Below, in pieces: positions 37,291 to 50,612 of a DNA stretch of 64,000 nucleotides. The DNA is from Sindora glabra. Taxonomy: Eukaryota > Streptophyta > Magnoliopsida > Fabales > Fabaceae. Under the pieces are notes generated by a model. It was given only the letters and a program-made list of their open reading frames with translations, ran no database searches and was not told where the DNA came from. How positions within the stretch are numbered: position 1 is the stretch's first letter; every line of letters starts with the position of its first letter. The position numbers and the translations under genes are program-made. Where the stretch lies: the NCBI GenBank assembly GCA_020226215.1, contig CM035233.1, positions 49,561,751 to 49,625,750 on the forward strand. Reading direction: 5' to 3'.

Positions 37291-39042
37291 TGTCATATAA
37301 TTTAACAACATAATAGGTAAATAGACTAATGTATATATGGTTTCTACTATTAAGATAATTCCTTTCGATGATATCAAATAATTACTTTATTCTAGAGTTA
37401 TAAAATATGTAAAAGGTTATTGTCAAATTGTGACTACTGAAGCAAAAATTTCTAGTATTATAGTAGCACTAAAAAATAATACTATTCATATATAAATATT
37501 GTTAGTTATATTATTTTTTAATTTAATAATTTAACTTGACAAAAAATTATCTATTTTTTAATAAGAAATTATTTATTTTTGAAGTAACCAAATTGTTGAG
37601 TTAAAAAAATAATATATTTAATAATATTTATATAAAAATAACACTTAGTGCTAATATAATATTAAAAATATTCTTCAAGAAGAATGAGAAATCTATAAAA
37701 CTACTATTTTGACGGAGTTGTCATGGACTTATTTTTTTGGACAATTTAATAAATCTAATTGTACAACGAATGATTCAAAGATGACAACTGCTCTACAGAC
37801 CCAGTTTTGACTCTCCCGTTGAAAAAGAAAAGGATAAATATGGTTTCTTCTTTCCTCGAGTGATTGAATATAAAATTAAGTCATTGAATCGTTTTTAAGA
37901 AGGTTATGCTTAGACATACCTTTAAAAAATTGATATCCAATATTTTAAGTTTAAAAAATTATATTTTATTTATCTATAAATTTTTTCATTTAATTTATTT
38001 ATAATTTTAAGCGTTAAAATTTATTTATACATACTTTTTATTATTAACATTTTTTTTATTTTTTTGTCCAAAACTAAATAACCATATGGTATGCACTTTG
38101 CGCCTATTATTTTTTTTGTCCTCAATTCCTAAAAATTAAAAAAAAAATCTAACCTATAATTTAATTTTAAAAATAACGACATAAAAAGATCCTAATCCCT
38201 TTTCGCAACTTGTGCTTTAGAGAGTGCATAATAAACATCCAGGCAAGAATGTTCCACCTGTTCTTTTTCTAACTTTTTTTCCGTTACCGGAGAAGTAGTT
38301 TCAGCGGAGAAGTCTGAAACACAAAAAAGCTACTTGATACAACACATAAAATCTACAAAATTTGAACAACAACTAGCGCAACAACTGAATAAAATAATGA
38401 GGTTAAAATTGATTTATTATTAATATAAATTTTTTTATACGAATAAAAATACAATATCTCATTAAAAATTAATATTTATTAAGAATTTTTATAAATAATA
38501 AGAAACTTTAATAATTTTTAATGATATAGTAATATAAGAATGAATGATAGAATATAATTGATTGATATTGACAACTAATTTTGGATCAACTATTTGGGTG
38601 TTTTAAATGGTCAGGGATAACTTATATATACGAAAAACCAATTGCAGAAAGAGATTAGGGTTTCTTCGCATAATTGGTTCTAAAATTAGGTTATAAATTA
38701 GACTTAGATTTTATTTTTTTTAAGAAATTAGGGGCAAAGAAGGCATGTGCAAGGCGCACATGTTATTTGATTGTTAAATTTTCAACAGAAAAAAGTATAG
38801 GTGAACAAAGTTCTAATGATAGAAAATATAGACAGATAAATTTTAACAATTAAAATTGTATATGAATTAAGTGGAAAATGACGAAATTACAAATAAAGAA
38901 ATTATAATTTTAGTAAATTTTATATGAAAAATTATAAACTTTTATATAAAAGTTTGCAATTTTTACAATAAATGTTGTAGCTTCTACAAATACTTAAAAA
39001 TTTTCAATCTTTTTTATTAGTTTCAAATTTTTTAAAACACTT
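37291..39042. other. Intergenic DNA
   Basis: No gene seen on either strand. Very AT-rich, with many poly-A and poly-T runs. Confidence 0.5.
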
Positions 39043-39838
39043 AGAGCTCATTTGGAGCATAACATAAAAGAAGAGAAGTCAATAGCATAAGCATATACTA
39101 TCCAATTTTAGCAAATATTTGATACAATCATTGAATAGGATAACTTAATCCAGTTAGATCATTTTATTCTATTGATATAAAATAAATTATCATAAAATAA
39201 AATTATTATCTCTCTTTGAACATGACATAAGTTAATAGAATAAGAATTTTTTTTCTCTCTTTTACCCTTAATTTTAAATCATAACATTGTGAAGTAGAAT
39301 GAAAAGTTCTTGACAGATAAAGGGTTGAAACCATTGATTAGTCACTACTTGTTACCACCTATGATGATTGATTGCTATGGGTTATTGACACTTGTCATTA
39401 TTAACTACTGGCCGCCACCATTTATCAATATTGATTATTGCTTGTCGTCATTTATCATGATTAATTATCATCCATTGTTATTTACCACAGTTGACCACAA
39501 CACATCTTCAGCTTCTATGTTCACTGCCACATACTATTATTAATTATCACTCCTACTATTTATCACTATTAACCATTACAACCTAAGGTCATTTTGGAAA
39601 ATATATAATTTCAAAAATCTAATATTATCTAAAGATAATTTTATCAAAATAAATATTTTTCAATATTACATATGATGACAAATACTTGATTGTATAACTT
39701 TAAACTATCATTTTCTTATATAATTTTATCTCAAATATTAAATATTATTATATCTTATCATTTCATTACCCAATTCTATACTATTAGGTAAACTTATCCT
39801 ATCTTATTTCATGTTGTCATCTCGTGCAAATTAGCTTT
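39043..39838. mobile_element. Probable MITE carrying a minisatellite
   Basis: The left end AGAGCTCATTTGGAGCATAA and the reverse-complemented right end AAAGCTAATTTGCACGAGAT form imperfect terminal repeats. Both are followed by similar inner phrases (ataagcatatactatccaat; ataagataggataagtttac). About 240 bp of the interior is a degenerate minisatellite. No protein is encoded. Confidence 0.45.
39334..39570. repeat. Degenerate 30-bp minisatellite
   Basis: At least three adjacent 30-bp units of the form TTRAYTAYYR...CATTTATCA lie around 39400-39490, with longer variants before and a separated copy after. The open frame across it is a by-product of the period being a multiple of three. Confidence 0.65.
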
Positions 39839-40911
39839 TATTGTATACAAAATTCATACAAACTCATAATTTTTTTTTCAAAAAAGTCATACAATTTGTA
39901 TGAACAATTACATTTTTTAGGACCTTTACATTAAGCTTTCCTAAGGGTGTATGATAATAGAATCTCTTTTAGAAGTGTCTTATTTTTTACTACGAATTAT
40001 ATCATCGATGGAAGAGGAAAATAAAAAAAAAAGAAAAAGGAAAAAAAAAGGAAGAACTTGAAAGGCAAGCAACAAATGGCAAGACAAAATTTTATTTTAT
40101 AATCTAAAATTTCTTGTAATTTTGAAGTCAAAATTTTATAGTTGATTCTTCGAATGACATTTCTAGAAATTTTTTGCATGTGGTTGATTTTCTATATTTT
40201 GGATCCTTAACTTTCCTTTATCCACCTCTAAAAGTCTAATGGCGAAACAAAATGGCAGTCAAGTTAGAAGAAAAAGTGAGAGAAAGCCTCTTCTCACAAT
40301 TAAATTTTGCAATTCTCACACACTATATTTGACTTACACATTTTTGCTAGTTATGTTTGTAAATCCATCACAATTTTATTTTTTATTTTAGTAATCACAT
40401 GCTTCCTATTTTTATAATTGGTTATGAGATATTTATCGCTTAAGAAAAACAAGTTGCTTTGACCAACTAAATTGCCACTCACAACAATAATAAGTGAGAT
40501 ATTCTAATTTTCATTTAGGTTGTGCTTCAATAGCATTTTGAGAAAAAAAACCATCCACACCATTTTTATAACTTTTTATATAAAAAATTATAATGCCTTT
40601 TTATTAATTTTTATAAATATTTGTAATTTTTAAATCCTAAATATTTCTCACTACAATTGTTATTAATAGAATCATACTTCCTATAAAAAAAATTAAAAGT
40701 TACAACCTCATATTTTAAATGTTTATAACTTTCACATAAAAAGCATGAAAGTTTATATAAAAAATTATAACCTTTTTATAAAATTATAGTATTTTTTTAA
40801 ATAGTTTTGCTTAAAAATTTTTTATTTTTAAAAAATATATGCAAAATAAAAAAACACATGCAAATACGTCATGCATGCATGCATGGAATGTGAGACTTGT
40901 GTATTCAAGAG
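39839..40911. other. Intergenic DNA
   Basis: No gene seen. 40540-40800 repeats the phrase tataaaaaattataac several times. A (GCAT)n run at 40872-40884 lies just before the next element. Confidence 0.5.
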
Positions 40912-41443
40912 TGATTAACTCTTGAATTTACTAATTGGTGAGAGTAGATGTCTAATTGATTAAGATATCTATACAAGTAAAAAAATAGGTGGTTAGAGGT
41001 ACATGGTGAAAAGGCCTGTTGTGCACACTCTAATACTTAAGTTAGTACTTGTTTTAGTAGAGTAATAATTAAGAATTATTGGATGAGTTCAAATAAGTAT
41101 ACCTTGGCTATTTATAGCTTCAAATGGGCATGAGTCATGCCTAAGATAATAAGCCCTTCACAATGTTAATTGTGGTTAATTAGGTGTAAGTCATAATGTG
41201 AAATTATAAGCCTTAATGTAAAATTATAATTTTTAATAGGCATTATAAACCTTTACAAGGCTAATTATGGATATTTAAGCATAATTTTGGCTATGGGTAA
41301 GTATATGAATTACGTCTGATTAGGTTAATTGAAGATAAGAATTGAGATTGCACTTGTCTGTGCATTTATCAAGCAAGAACAACTATGTTTGACTAGATAT
41401 AGTTTAGCCAGATATTTTGATTATTATTACTTACCTTCCTTCA
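40912..41443 (+). repeat. 5' LTR of the LARD candidate
   Basis: Shares with the 3' copy the sequence of phrases acacWctaatRcYtaag, ttagtactYRtttt, gatgagttcaaa, agtataccttggct and gagattgYRcttgt. It holds about 70 bp of extra internal repeat (taaaattataa units near 41190-41250) absent from the other copy. Confidence 0.65.
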
Positions 41444-41448
41444 AAGGG

Positions 41449-41460
41449 TTATGATAAGAG
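41449..41460 (+). other. Degenerate primer-binding site
   Basis: TTATGATAAGAGCTATCG lies six bases after the 5' LTR. It keeps the AGAGC core and the following TATCG of the usual TGGTATCAGAGC site; 8 of 12 positions agree by eye. Confidence 0.4.
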
Positions 41461-41639
41461 CTATCGATATTATTTGAGACAAAGTACTTATATGTTGATA
41501 GAATGATGAATAGAGTTATAGGTTGGTAGGTAGTTGAACTAATTGATTGATATGTATTTGGGCTTATAAGAACTTTGATGGTTTAAGCTTTGAGTGTCTT
41601 ATACTTAAAACTTATGGTGATTGACTTAATATTAAGAGA

Positions 41640-41905
41640 GAGGCTTAAGTTAAGATTATACATTAAGGAAGTCATTTGGGCTTATTTTTATGCTCATGGT
41701 TCATTGCTAGTAAAGAAGTTGTTTGAACTTTATCTTGAGCTCTTAGCTCCTTTTGTGCTAAAGAAGCTGTTTAAGCTAAGATTGAATGCTAAGAAAGCTA
41801 TTTAAACTTGATCTTAAGCTTTTAACTTTTTTCATGCTGAAAGATTTATTTGGGCGACTAAGTGTAAAAGCCAAGGAAGTTGCTTGGGCTTAATTTTGAG
41901 CTTTT
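41640..41905 (+). repeat. Degenerate minisatellite, about 50-bp unit
   Basis: Four or five variable copies of a unit resembling gctaaagaagctgtttgggc followed by ttgatcttgagcttttagct. An apparent open frame over part of it is a repeat artefact. Confidence 0.6.
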
Positions 41906-42798
41906 AGCTTATTCTTTTAAGTTTTTTATTTATCCTTTCCTTCCTTTATTCCAAAGGGAGATTCAATGAAAGCAATTGTACGGATATATCACTTGGGACA
42001 AAGGATTTATGTGTTAAGATAATGTTTAACACTTATTAATTGAAGGATGAATATTGTCTATGTTTATTATTAGGAGAGCAATTGTGAAACTATTGATTGG
42101 CAATTAGAGTATGAGTAGATGATCAGTGTTTACAACCATACTTTTTACTAATAAATTTATGATGAGTAGCACTTAGTTGAATAGAGTTCTTACTTTAACG
42201 TTCATTGTCATTCTTGCCTACTATCCCTAATTTTATGGATGTTAGGATTGTTATGTTCTTAAATGTTAATGAACATATTTTTTTGAGACGTACCTTTTTG
42301 GATCTTTGCTTTAATTTGAATTATGGAGGTTAGGTTTTAGCAAATGCATTTTGAGTTATCAATTTGATGGAGTTTTAGTATAGTGACATTGCACTTAGGT
42401 TGATATAGTAGCTTTAGTTAATTTGAATAATGATTTATGCTTTTCCAAGTGTAACTATGTGTGAAGTCCTGATAAGCATTAATTGTAATAATAAATTTTA
42501 AATCTTGAGTTTCACTTTTTATTCATCGTGGCTTTGTTTAAGCTTACTTTTTGTTAATCTCAAGTTTTTATTCATTCGAATATTCATATGGCATCCTGTT
42601 TATCTTTGTTTTTTAGCTTCCTCTTGAAGGTTTTGTTGCTTAAACATTGATGTCTCTCACTTATTTCACATTTTAATGCTTTCTTCAAGTTTATAATCCT
42701 CAGACTCTTTAACCTTGTTCACTTTTAAATCTATTTAATGCAATTTGTCTTTATCTATAATTGCTGTGATGATTTATCATTTTCATAATATTGATGGA

Positions 42799-44015
42799 AT
42801 AAACTATGCCTCTCATTTGGAAGGAGACCCATATATTCAAAATAGGTAAGTATAGTAGTAAAAGGTATTGCTTTTTCTAATCAGTCAGATATTTTAGGCA
42901 TTATCACTTATCCCCTTTTGTCACATGTCTTCTAGGTAACGTTAAAGATCATTTAAAATTTTTTATTTGTTTTTAAATGCTTACATGTATTTATCAATAT
43001 GACAGCTTGTCATATCTTTATATTAGTGCATTTTCTTAAGTTTAGTTGATGCCACTAAGGTTATTATTGAGTTCATTAATGTCATGCTTTTTTCCTAGGT
43101 GCTTGCTAAGGTACCCCTAAGGGTTTGGTATTCGGGGTGGTGTGGCAAAATACAAGTCATTGGATGAGATTACAAAAATATTTGTATTGACTTAGTAATC
43201 TCATCTAGTAATTTGTATTTTACCATACCACCCCGGGTTCCAAACTCCTGAAGGTACCTTAGAGTTCACCTTTTTCCTAACTATTGGATTGGAGAAAATT
43301 ATTCGTGGTCCTTATCATAGCCATTATTCACTTCTTATTGTGATCATTATATCATCATGACCATTAGTAAAATCTATATACTTGTCTTCTTAGTGCCTAG
43401 TTGGCCATTTAACCTTTACCTTTAACCTTTAAGTTTTTTACGAGCTTTCTGATAGTAACTTCAAGATTTTTAGGATTTCTTAGCTTTCTTAGATTCTTAC
43501 TTCAGTATCATTTGAGTATGTCATTCTTATTTTCTTCTATTCATTCCTATGTCATATTGATATAGGTAATCACTTGGTAGGTATTGATCATCTAGATTTA
43601 GTCAGTCAAATTAATATTAAACACGATTTAGATGTAGGTAGTATTAGTTATCTTTTTACCTTTATTTGGCTTTTATGCTACCTTTGTTTTCATTTAGACA
43701 TCTTGTAATTATTTTTCTTAATTTTTAAAATTTTCTTCCTTTGAAGGTTTATCATTTTGATAAATCTTTATCTTTCATACCTTTTAACTTAAGTTCCTAT
43801 AATTTTTCTACCTTTTTATCTTCCTATTTTACTATTTCAAAACAGGATTGTTTGTTGCAAGTATGCATATTCTCTTTCTCACTCACTATGATAGTGGTCC
43901 ATGAATCTAGAAATACTAAAAGAATAGATTTGACTTCTCATTTGGAAAGTAGGTCCCAAGACTTGTGGTGGGTACATATAGAAGTAAAAGATATTGCTCC
44001 TTCCAATTGATAGCT
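42799..44015 (+). repeat. Pair of 90-bp direct repeats inside the LARD
   Basis: 42799-42890 and 43924-44015 share tctcatttggaa, a ggtccc/gaccc block, agtaaaagRtattgct and cYttc. The second copy is part of a short open frame, but the first is not, so the repeat does not look coding. Confidence 0.55.
43106..43262. mobile_element. 157-bp hairpin MITE nested in the LARD
   Basis: Two 68-bp arms (43106-43173 and 43195-43262) match at 54 positions when folded, around a 21-bp loop. The outer ends are CTAAGGTACC and GGTACCTTAG; the arms include CGGGGTGGT and end in GATGAGATTAC. It is much more GC-rich than its surroundings, which argues for a recent foreign insertion. Similarity just outside the arms (aggtg on both sides) makes the exact end uncertain. 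Confidence 0.75.
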
Positions 44016-45592
44016 CGACTTAGAAGTTATATTTGATTTGCAACATCATTATTTGATGGATTTTGCAGTTGTACTTATCAAAAAAGATGAATGAGCTTGC
44101 AGGTATGATAATGATTCTTTCATGTTTTGTGGCAATATCATCTATTAAATTGGAATCATTCCTTATTTTCTATATTTAAGCTAAGCACGATGAAACATTT
44201 AAAGGTTTGTTTGACCTAACTAATTTAGAATGCTTAGTATTTGCTTGCTTGTTTTGAAGCTTTATGTGATAAGGTGAAGCCTAAGTTAGCAAACATATAA
44301 GTCTTTTTATACTTCTATACCTAAGATTGATGTATAGACCCATATCATGCAATGCACCAATTAACTTCTCTTTTATAACAAGCATGAAAAGCTGGAAAAA
44401 TAGTTTCTTTAAAACTTCAATGGTGAATGACATTGAATCATGTGGATAATAGGTAAGTGCTAGTTATGCCTTATGAAATAGATGCAGAGTTTAAATTATC
44501 TGACACCTTTATTATTTAGAGTTTAGCTATAAATAATCAAAATATTGCCATTTATCTTCTTTCATGAAAAACTTTTAATATTCATAAAGTGCATTGTACA
44601 CCATTATAACTTTTCTTGTGTCTTATTCGTTTAATGTTATATTAATGTTTGCTAATTTGTTTCTTTTAGTGTAAAACTATGGTTAAAGCAAGAAGATCAC
44701 ATCATATTACTTTTCATCATTAACCACCACTTAGCTTGTTCAAATTTACAAGGTTGCTCTTAAAAATGGAAAAAATAAGAGCTACCTATTTTTTTACCCT
44801 TATATGCATTATTAAGCAAGCTTCATTTAGGATTAGTCTAATTTAACCTTTTGCCATTTTTTATGCCTTAAAGTTTTAGTTTAAACTATGGCTGAAGTTC
44901 TTACTCTAACCATATCAAAATCTGTGCCAAAGGAAAATGAAAGTAAGGTGTTGATCCCATTAAAGACAAGGAAGCTAATTTTATCATGTATGAATCTAAT
45001 CAATGCCTTATGCTTTATGATATTGTTAAAGGCCTCCTTTAAAGTTGATATTCCTTGAAGCCTATGGTATTGAAATGTAGATGCAAATTCCTAGAGGTGG
45101 GGTTAACTAGTTACTAATATGGATCAATAAAAGAGTTAATCATATCTGGTCGAGGATAACAAAGGTTAAACATTATAATTTATTATAGTTGAGCTCAATT
45201 GGGCTTTACACATTATTTTAGGATTATTTTATATGGAAAAGAACATTAATTTAGTTGATTAAAAGTTATGCCATGCTAAAAAAGAACTAAAAAACATAAG
45301 GAAAAACTTAAAGGCCAAGTTTCTTAAGTTAGTTAATTGAATTAAGGCAAAATTAGACCTTTGAGAAGCTTTGCAAAGTGAATAGCATACATATACCAAT
45401 TGAGAAGGATGAAGAGATTAAGTTGAAGTAGTAAACTAAGGACTTTAATACAAAATTTTTTAACATTTGGGCAAGTTGCTGAATGTTTCTTTCATTTTGG
45501 CTTTTGATTAGCTTTATTAGTGATCATTCAAATTTCTTTCTCATATTTTAGTCTTTAAATCCTTTTTTTTTGTTGCTCGGACTCCTATCTTC

Positions 45593-46265
45593 GAACTTTT
45601 AGCTTTTAATAAGCATTTTTGGTGGTTTTTTGAACCTTTTTTCTCATGTTAAGGCTTTTTTATGGTTGTTTAGATTTTTTTTAGAACTTAGCTTCTAATG
45701 AGCTTTTTGGTGGTCTTTTAGACTTTTTTTCTTATGTTCTGACTCTTAAAGTTCTTTTATGGTTACTTAAACATTTTTTCTTAGAATTTAACTTTTGATG
45801 AGCATTTTTTAGTTATTAATTAAACTTTTTTCTTATGTTAGGGCTTTATTATAGTTATTAGGACATTTTTGTTAATATTTAGCTTTAGATGATATTTTTT
45901 TATGGTTATTCAAACCTTTTTTCTTTCAACTTGGCTATATGAACTTTTTGGTGGTTACTTAAACTTTTTTTCTCATATTTTAGCTTTTAGTGCCTTTTTT
46001 TAGTCGTATGAACCTTTTTTTCTCATATTTTAGCTTTTAGTGCTTTTTTTTAGTCGCATGGACCTTTTTTCTTAGAATTTAGCTTTTGATGAGTTTTTTT
46101 GTGGTTATTTAAACCTTTTTTCTTATGCTTTGGGCTTCAGACCTGTTTTAACATTAATTAAACCTTCTTTTAGAACTTAGCTTTAAGTGAGCTTTTTGAA
46201 GTCATTTAGCTTTTTTTTATAACTTTTGGATTTTTTTAAAGTCATTTAGATTCTTTTTCTTTAGG
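45593..46265 (+). repeat. Degenerate minisatellite, about 55-60 bp unit
   Basis: About a dozen variable copies of a unit like cttttttctYaKaatttagc followed by ttttgatgagctttttggtg and gttatttaaac. Near 45965-46060 two adjacent copies are almost identical (ctcatattttagcttttagt), showing recent local duplication. Confidence 0.75.
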
Positions 46266-46374
46266 ACTGCTTCAAAGAGCCATGATGATTTAAGGGTCAT
46301 TTAGACCCCTTGTTTTTAAGCAACGAGATCTTTATTATCTTTGTAGTTGAATTGAACATTTTGATGATGTCAGA

Positions 46375-46745
46375 AGACTTATTCAGCTTTGTGACACCAA
46401 AGGAGCTTCTTGAGCTTTTATATGCTAGGGGATCTACTTGAGCTTTTTAAATGTTAAAAGAATTACTTAAGCTTTGGCATTTGGGGATTGAGTTTTAGGT
46501 TTTAGTGTTGAGAGAACTGCTCAGGCTATAGTAGTAGGAGATCGAGTTTTGGGTCTTAGTTCCAAAGGTATTGCTCGAGTTTTGATACTAAAGGATTAAG
46601 TCCCAAGTTTTAGTACTGAAGGTTGCTCAAGCTTTATAATGCCAAAAATAAGGTCATTTAGGCTTTTATAGTGTTGAAAGTTGCTTAAAATTTATAAATA
46701 TAAATGATAGTTGCTTAGCCTTTAACATTTTACTGAGAATTGTTT
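46375..46745 (+). repeat. Degenerate minisatellite, about 45-50 bp unit
   Basis: Repeated, highly variable phrases of the form gaRctRcttgagctttKa followed by gtgctgaaggga. It resembles the tract at 41640-41905 in wording, so both may derive from one ancestral array. Confidence 0.55.
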
Positions 46746-49602
46746 AAACTTTGATGTGTTAAAGGAACTATTAGTTTTTTACCTTTTCTTATTAACTTCT
46801 TGTAAGGTATTATGTATCAAGCTTGAAGATAAATAAGTATTAAGATGTTTCAAGCTTTTCTTATTGATGGGATAATTAATCCTTTAAGTTTTTAGGTTAA
46901 TTGGCTCATGCAGCAACCAATATTTTTTTAGTTTAGCCATTTTTTATGTTTTCTTGTAGAATATGCTTCCATATGAGTGATAACTTTGCATATATTTGTT
47001 CCTTCACACAAAAAGAATAATAATGAATTAGTATATAAATGTTTACATATGTCTTCAAATATTAACATTTAAGAGTGGTGGAATAAGTTATGTATGTTTA
47101 ATCATGCATCAATAACATTGTAAAGATTTTAAAAGTGTCTTGTTCTTTTTTCTATTAAGCACACTATGAAGGTATAATATCAAATTTATTGCTAAAAATA
47201 TGTATGCAAAAGCATTTCAGTAATTCATGCATTAAGTGTAATTTTTGAATTTCAAGTATTTCTTCAAAAGGACAAACTATATAGTTAAACCAAAAATGAA
47301 ACTATGATAATATAGTTTTCATCATTATAAGCAAGGCAATAATATTTTTAGGCCTTTCTTAGGAATGTTTAACTCCCCTTTAAAAAATGACAATTTGTAT
47401 ACGTGAAATTAAAATTCTCATAATTTTTTAATGAAAATGAAATAAAGTGTGAAAAGGTGGCATTCAAGTATTATTAATGAAAGATGATTGTGTCATGTGT
47501 TAAGCACAAATTGTTTCGTATATGTGGGTTATCATAATATGCTTATTAGACACATTGTGGCATTAAAGCCATAACACCATAATACTAATTCTTTCAAAGA
47601 TAGATTGACCATGTGTAAGTATAAACATGAAGTTTCCTTTTTCATCTATTTTTAAGCAATATCATCTATGTCTTTTTATAGGTTTATGGTTGTAAAACCA
47701 TGACATCACAATAAATATTCCTTCAAAAACATGAGCGGCTTTCATATACTCAGGCCATTATCATATGTGCTTGTGAGTAACATGATATGGTAAATGGCTA
47801 ATAATGCCTTTACTACTAAGAGAAAAATAAACATAATCTTACATAGTTTTAGGCTTTTAATATATTTAAAAACATCTTTAAAAACTCACATTATGAAAAG
47901 TTAAGGTAGTTATATGCTTATAGTTTTAATGAAAAATTTTCATACCTTTAAAACTTGTTTTATATATTAGGTTAGTCAATAGATGAATTTTCTTGGAAAT
48001 TTAAAAGACTATTAAACATAGGATTGATAAGCTAGCTTTCTAGTGATTATTATCTGTACTATACGTTATATGGGTTTTATATTTTCAAAGCTTTCATATG
48101 AAGTGGTCCTTTACTTGATGTTTAATCCTTTATTATAGGAATTTGTCTAATAGTAAGGTTTTAACATGATTGTTTCCAAAAGAAATTGGAAGTTTTCAAA
48201 AGCTATTAAACTAGGAAAATGACTAAAATTTGTTATGTAGCTATTATTTAACTTTTCTTAGTACTATAATTATCTTAACTTTTCTTTAGATAAAGAATTA
48301 CAATGGTTAACTTCTTATAACTTTTGTAGAAGCTTCAAAATTGTAAAGATGTTCTAACTTAACATTGTAAGTAGAAAAAGTTATAGTGAACACATTTTAT
48401 GACTTTTATGGTTAGTTTTAGGATTCCAACATCTAATGTGCAAGAAAACTAAATAAGAATATAATATTATTGCTTAATTTTCTCTTGTATTCTTAGTTTT
48501 TTAAAATTTAACTTCTTGTAATCTAATGTATTAGTATGCTAATGAATCTAGGCATATTTATCTTCCTTTTTTTTTTTTTTGGTTTTACTCTCTTGGTGCT
48601 CAAGATATGCTTCATATCCTTAATTATGATGTGCCCTAACCCATACAATACTTGTGTTGTCATATGATAAACATTTTAGTTTAGCATTTTATCAAGCCCT
48701 TTGTATGAAACTTAAATAAAACATCTCTTATAGAGAAAAAAGGTTATACATAATCCCAAGTAGTATTATAAAGTCCATATCAAGCATAATTGTAGTTTCA
48801 AGAATAAATATACTTGCATTTCATATATAGTGTTCTTATATTAAGGATTTAACAAATTATACCTTTGAAAGTGTTTGAGGTGTTACATATTGTTGGAGAT
48901 TATTCTTCACTTTTTAACATCAAATGGATAAAATTGAATACAAAATATAGGCAGAGGATTGAATTTCTTTATAGTCTTGTTTTAGAAGAAAAAAGACTAG
49001 TTAGAGAAAGCTTTCCAAGTGCTTTAGAGGATTAAGAGCTTTATGTTGTATGGGACATTTTCCTATAATTTTTGTGGGAATAAAAATTCTTTCAATGATG
49101 GTAACCCATATGTAGGAAAACTAAATGAAAGAATTGTTGAACTTTTTTAAAGTCAAGAGCCTATTGAGAGTAGGGGCTGCATTAAGGATGTTCTGATTTC
49201 TAATGCAAAAGTAAGGTGCTTTGCCTCTTCTGATCACTAAATGATCTTTCTGTGTAATACTCATATTACCAAAAATTTACAATTCATCATTAATGATGAC
49301 TAAAGCATAAAATGCCTAAATGTTATCTGGGTCGCCACTTTTGTTTTATATTTTGTTCTCTTAAAGATATCTTTAAGGCATCCATAGTCCAAGTTTATTA
49401 TAATTCACTTCCTCCGACATCATTGTAATCCACTTTTTTAGATATGAGTGAAATCATTTGAACACACTATTTATGACATAAGATATCTATTGAAGGTGGT
49501 TATTACCATTGTTTTAATTTTTTATGGAAATTTGGGATTTATAAATTATTAGTATGATTTTGGTTATAAATTATAACTCGAAAAACCATAAATGATGCTA
49601 AA
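46746..49602 (+). other. LARD interior, no coding seen
   Basis: AT-rich, no ORF of coding character and no retroviral motif on either strand. Short recurring phrases (gccataacacc / aaccatgacatcac near 47560-47710) suggest further decayed repeats. Confidence 0.5.
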
Positions 49603-50062
49603 TGATAACACTTAAATTTGCCAGTGGCCCAAGGAGAATGTTGAATTAGTTGAGATACCTACATAAAGAAATAAACAAGTAATCAAATGTACACAAAGGA
49701 AGGGCTATCATACACACTTTAATGCCTAAGTTAGTACTCATTTTGGTAAAGCAATAATTAGGAGTAACTAGATGAGTTCAAAAGAGTGTACCTTGACTAC
49801 TTATAGCCTTAGATGAGCTTAAGTCATGCTTGAGATTCATAATATTAAATTGTGAGCTTTTTATAAGGCAAGTTATGGATACTTAGACATGATTTTTATC
49901 ATAGGTAAGGCTATGAATTAATTTTAATTAGGCCAATTAGATACAAGGGTTGAGATTGTGCTTGTTTAAGCATGCATTGGGTTGAAACAATCATGTTCGA
50001 CCATACATGATGTGGTTAGATATTTTAGTCATTGTTAAAAAGTAATAACTTGGATTCCCTCA
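49603..50062 (+). repeat. 3' LTR of the LARD candidate
   Basis: Begins TGATAACACTTAAATTTGCC and is collinear with the 5' copy as far as an end at ccctca. About 70 bp shorter than the 5' copy because it lacks the extra internal repeat. Confidence 0.6.
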
Positions 50063-50612
50063 TTTTCTTTTATATATTTGAGAGTATAGATTTACTAAAA
50101 GAGAAAAGATAAAAATATATTAATAAATTAAACTTATCACTATCTATTCAAAAAATTTGTGATAAATATATTTAAATTATGCTTTCCATTGGTTATAATT
50201 AAATATGATCAATTTGATTTAAATATGGTGACTACATAATATATTACTTTAAAAATATGAAGTCGATTAACTAAAAAGTCATTTCAAATGATTATGTTGA
50301 TGGGCCTTAATAGTTAGCAACAATTACACTATTGGTAACTATCTAACCTAACTATGCATAACTTAAGATTAGTATAATTCCTAATTTATCTTTACCTAGA
50401 AAATTCTAACTAATAGGTGAGGATTACTTATAGTCATTTTATTAAACATTTGATCGAGTTATTCTTTATAAAGGCAGCCTAAGTACACTTCAATATTCAT
50501 GCTCATTCATTTAGACTATTACTTTGAAATTAATTTTAATTTGATCATTGAGAAGGTCCTAATAGCCTCCACCACTTAGGATCTCTCCTACAAAAGATTC
50601 TTTACTATGACC
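50063..50612. other. Gap between the LARD and the copia element
   Basis: About 550 bp of AT-rich DNA with no gene or repeat that I recognise. Confidence 0.5.

Larger units (their letters stand above)
40912..50062 (+). mobile_element. Probable LARD: LTR pair around a non-coding 8.2-kb interior
   Basis: A 5' repeat (40912-41443) and a shorter 3' repeat (49603-50062) are collinear and both start TGAT(T)AAC. A degraded primer-binding site follows the first. The 8.2 kb between them has no gag or pol motif in any frame that I can see, but carries three minisatellite tracts and internal direct repeats. This is the layout of a large retrotransposon derivative, mobilised by enzymes of another element. 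No matching target duplication (AAGAG before, TTTTC after) and no polypurine tract were found, so age or rearrangement has blurred the ends. Confidence 0.6.

Noticed and set aside
39310..39543. 77-codon open frame with repeated Tyr/Pro/Leu phrases
   Set aside because: Produced by a 30-bp minisatellite whose period is a multiple of three.
40872..40884. Short (GCAT)n run as a possible regulatory (RY-type) element
   Set aside because: There is no gene nearby for it to act on; it is more likely a chance simple repeat.
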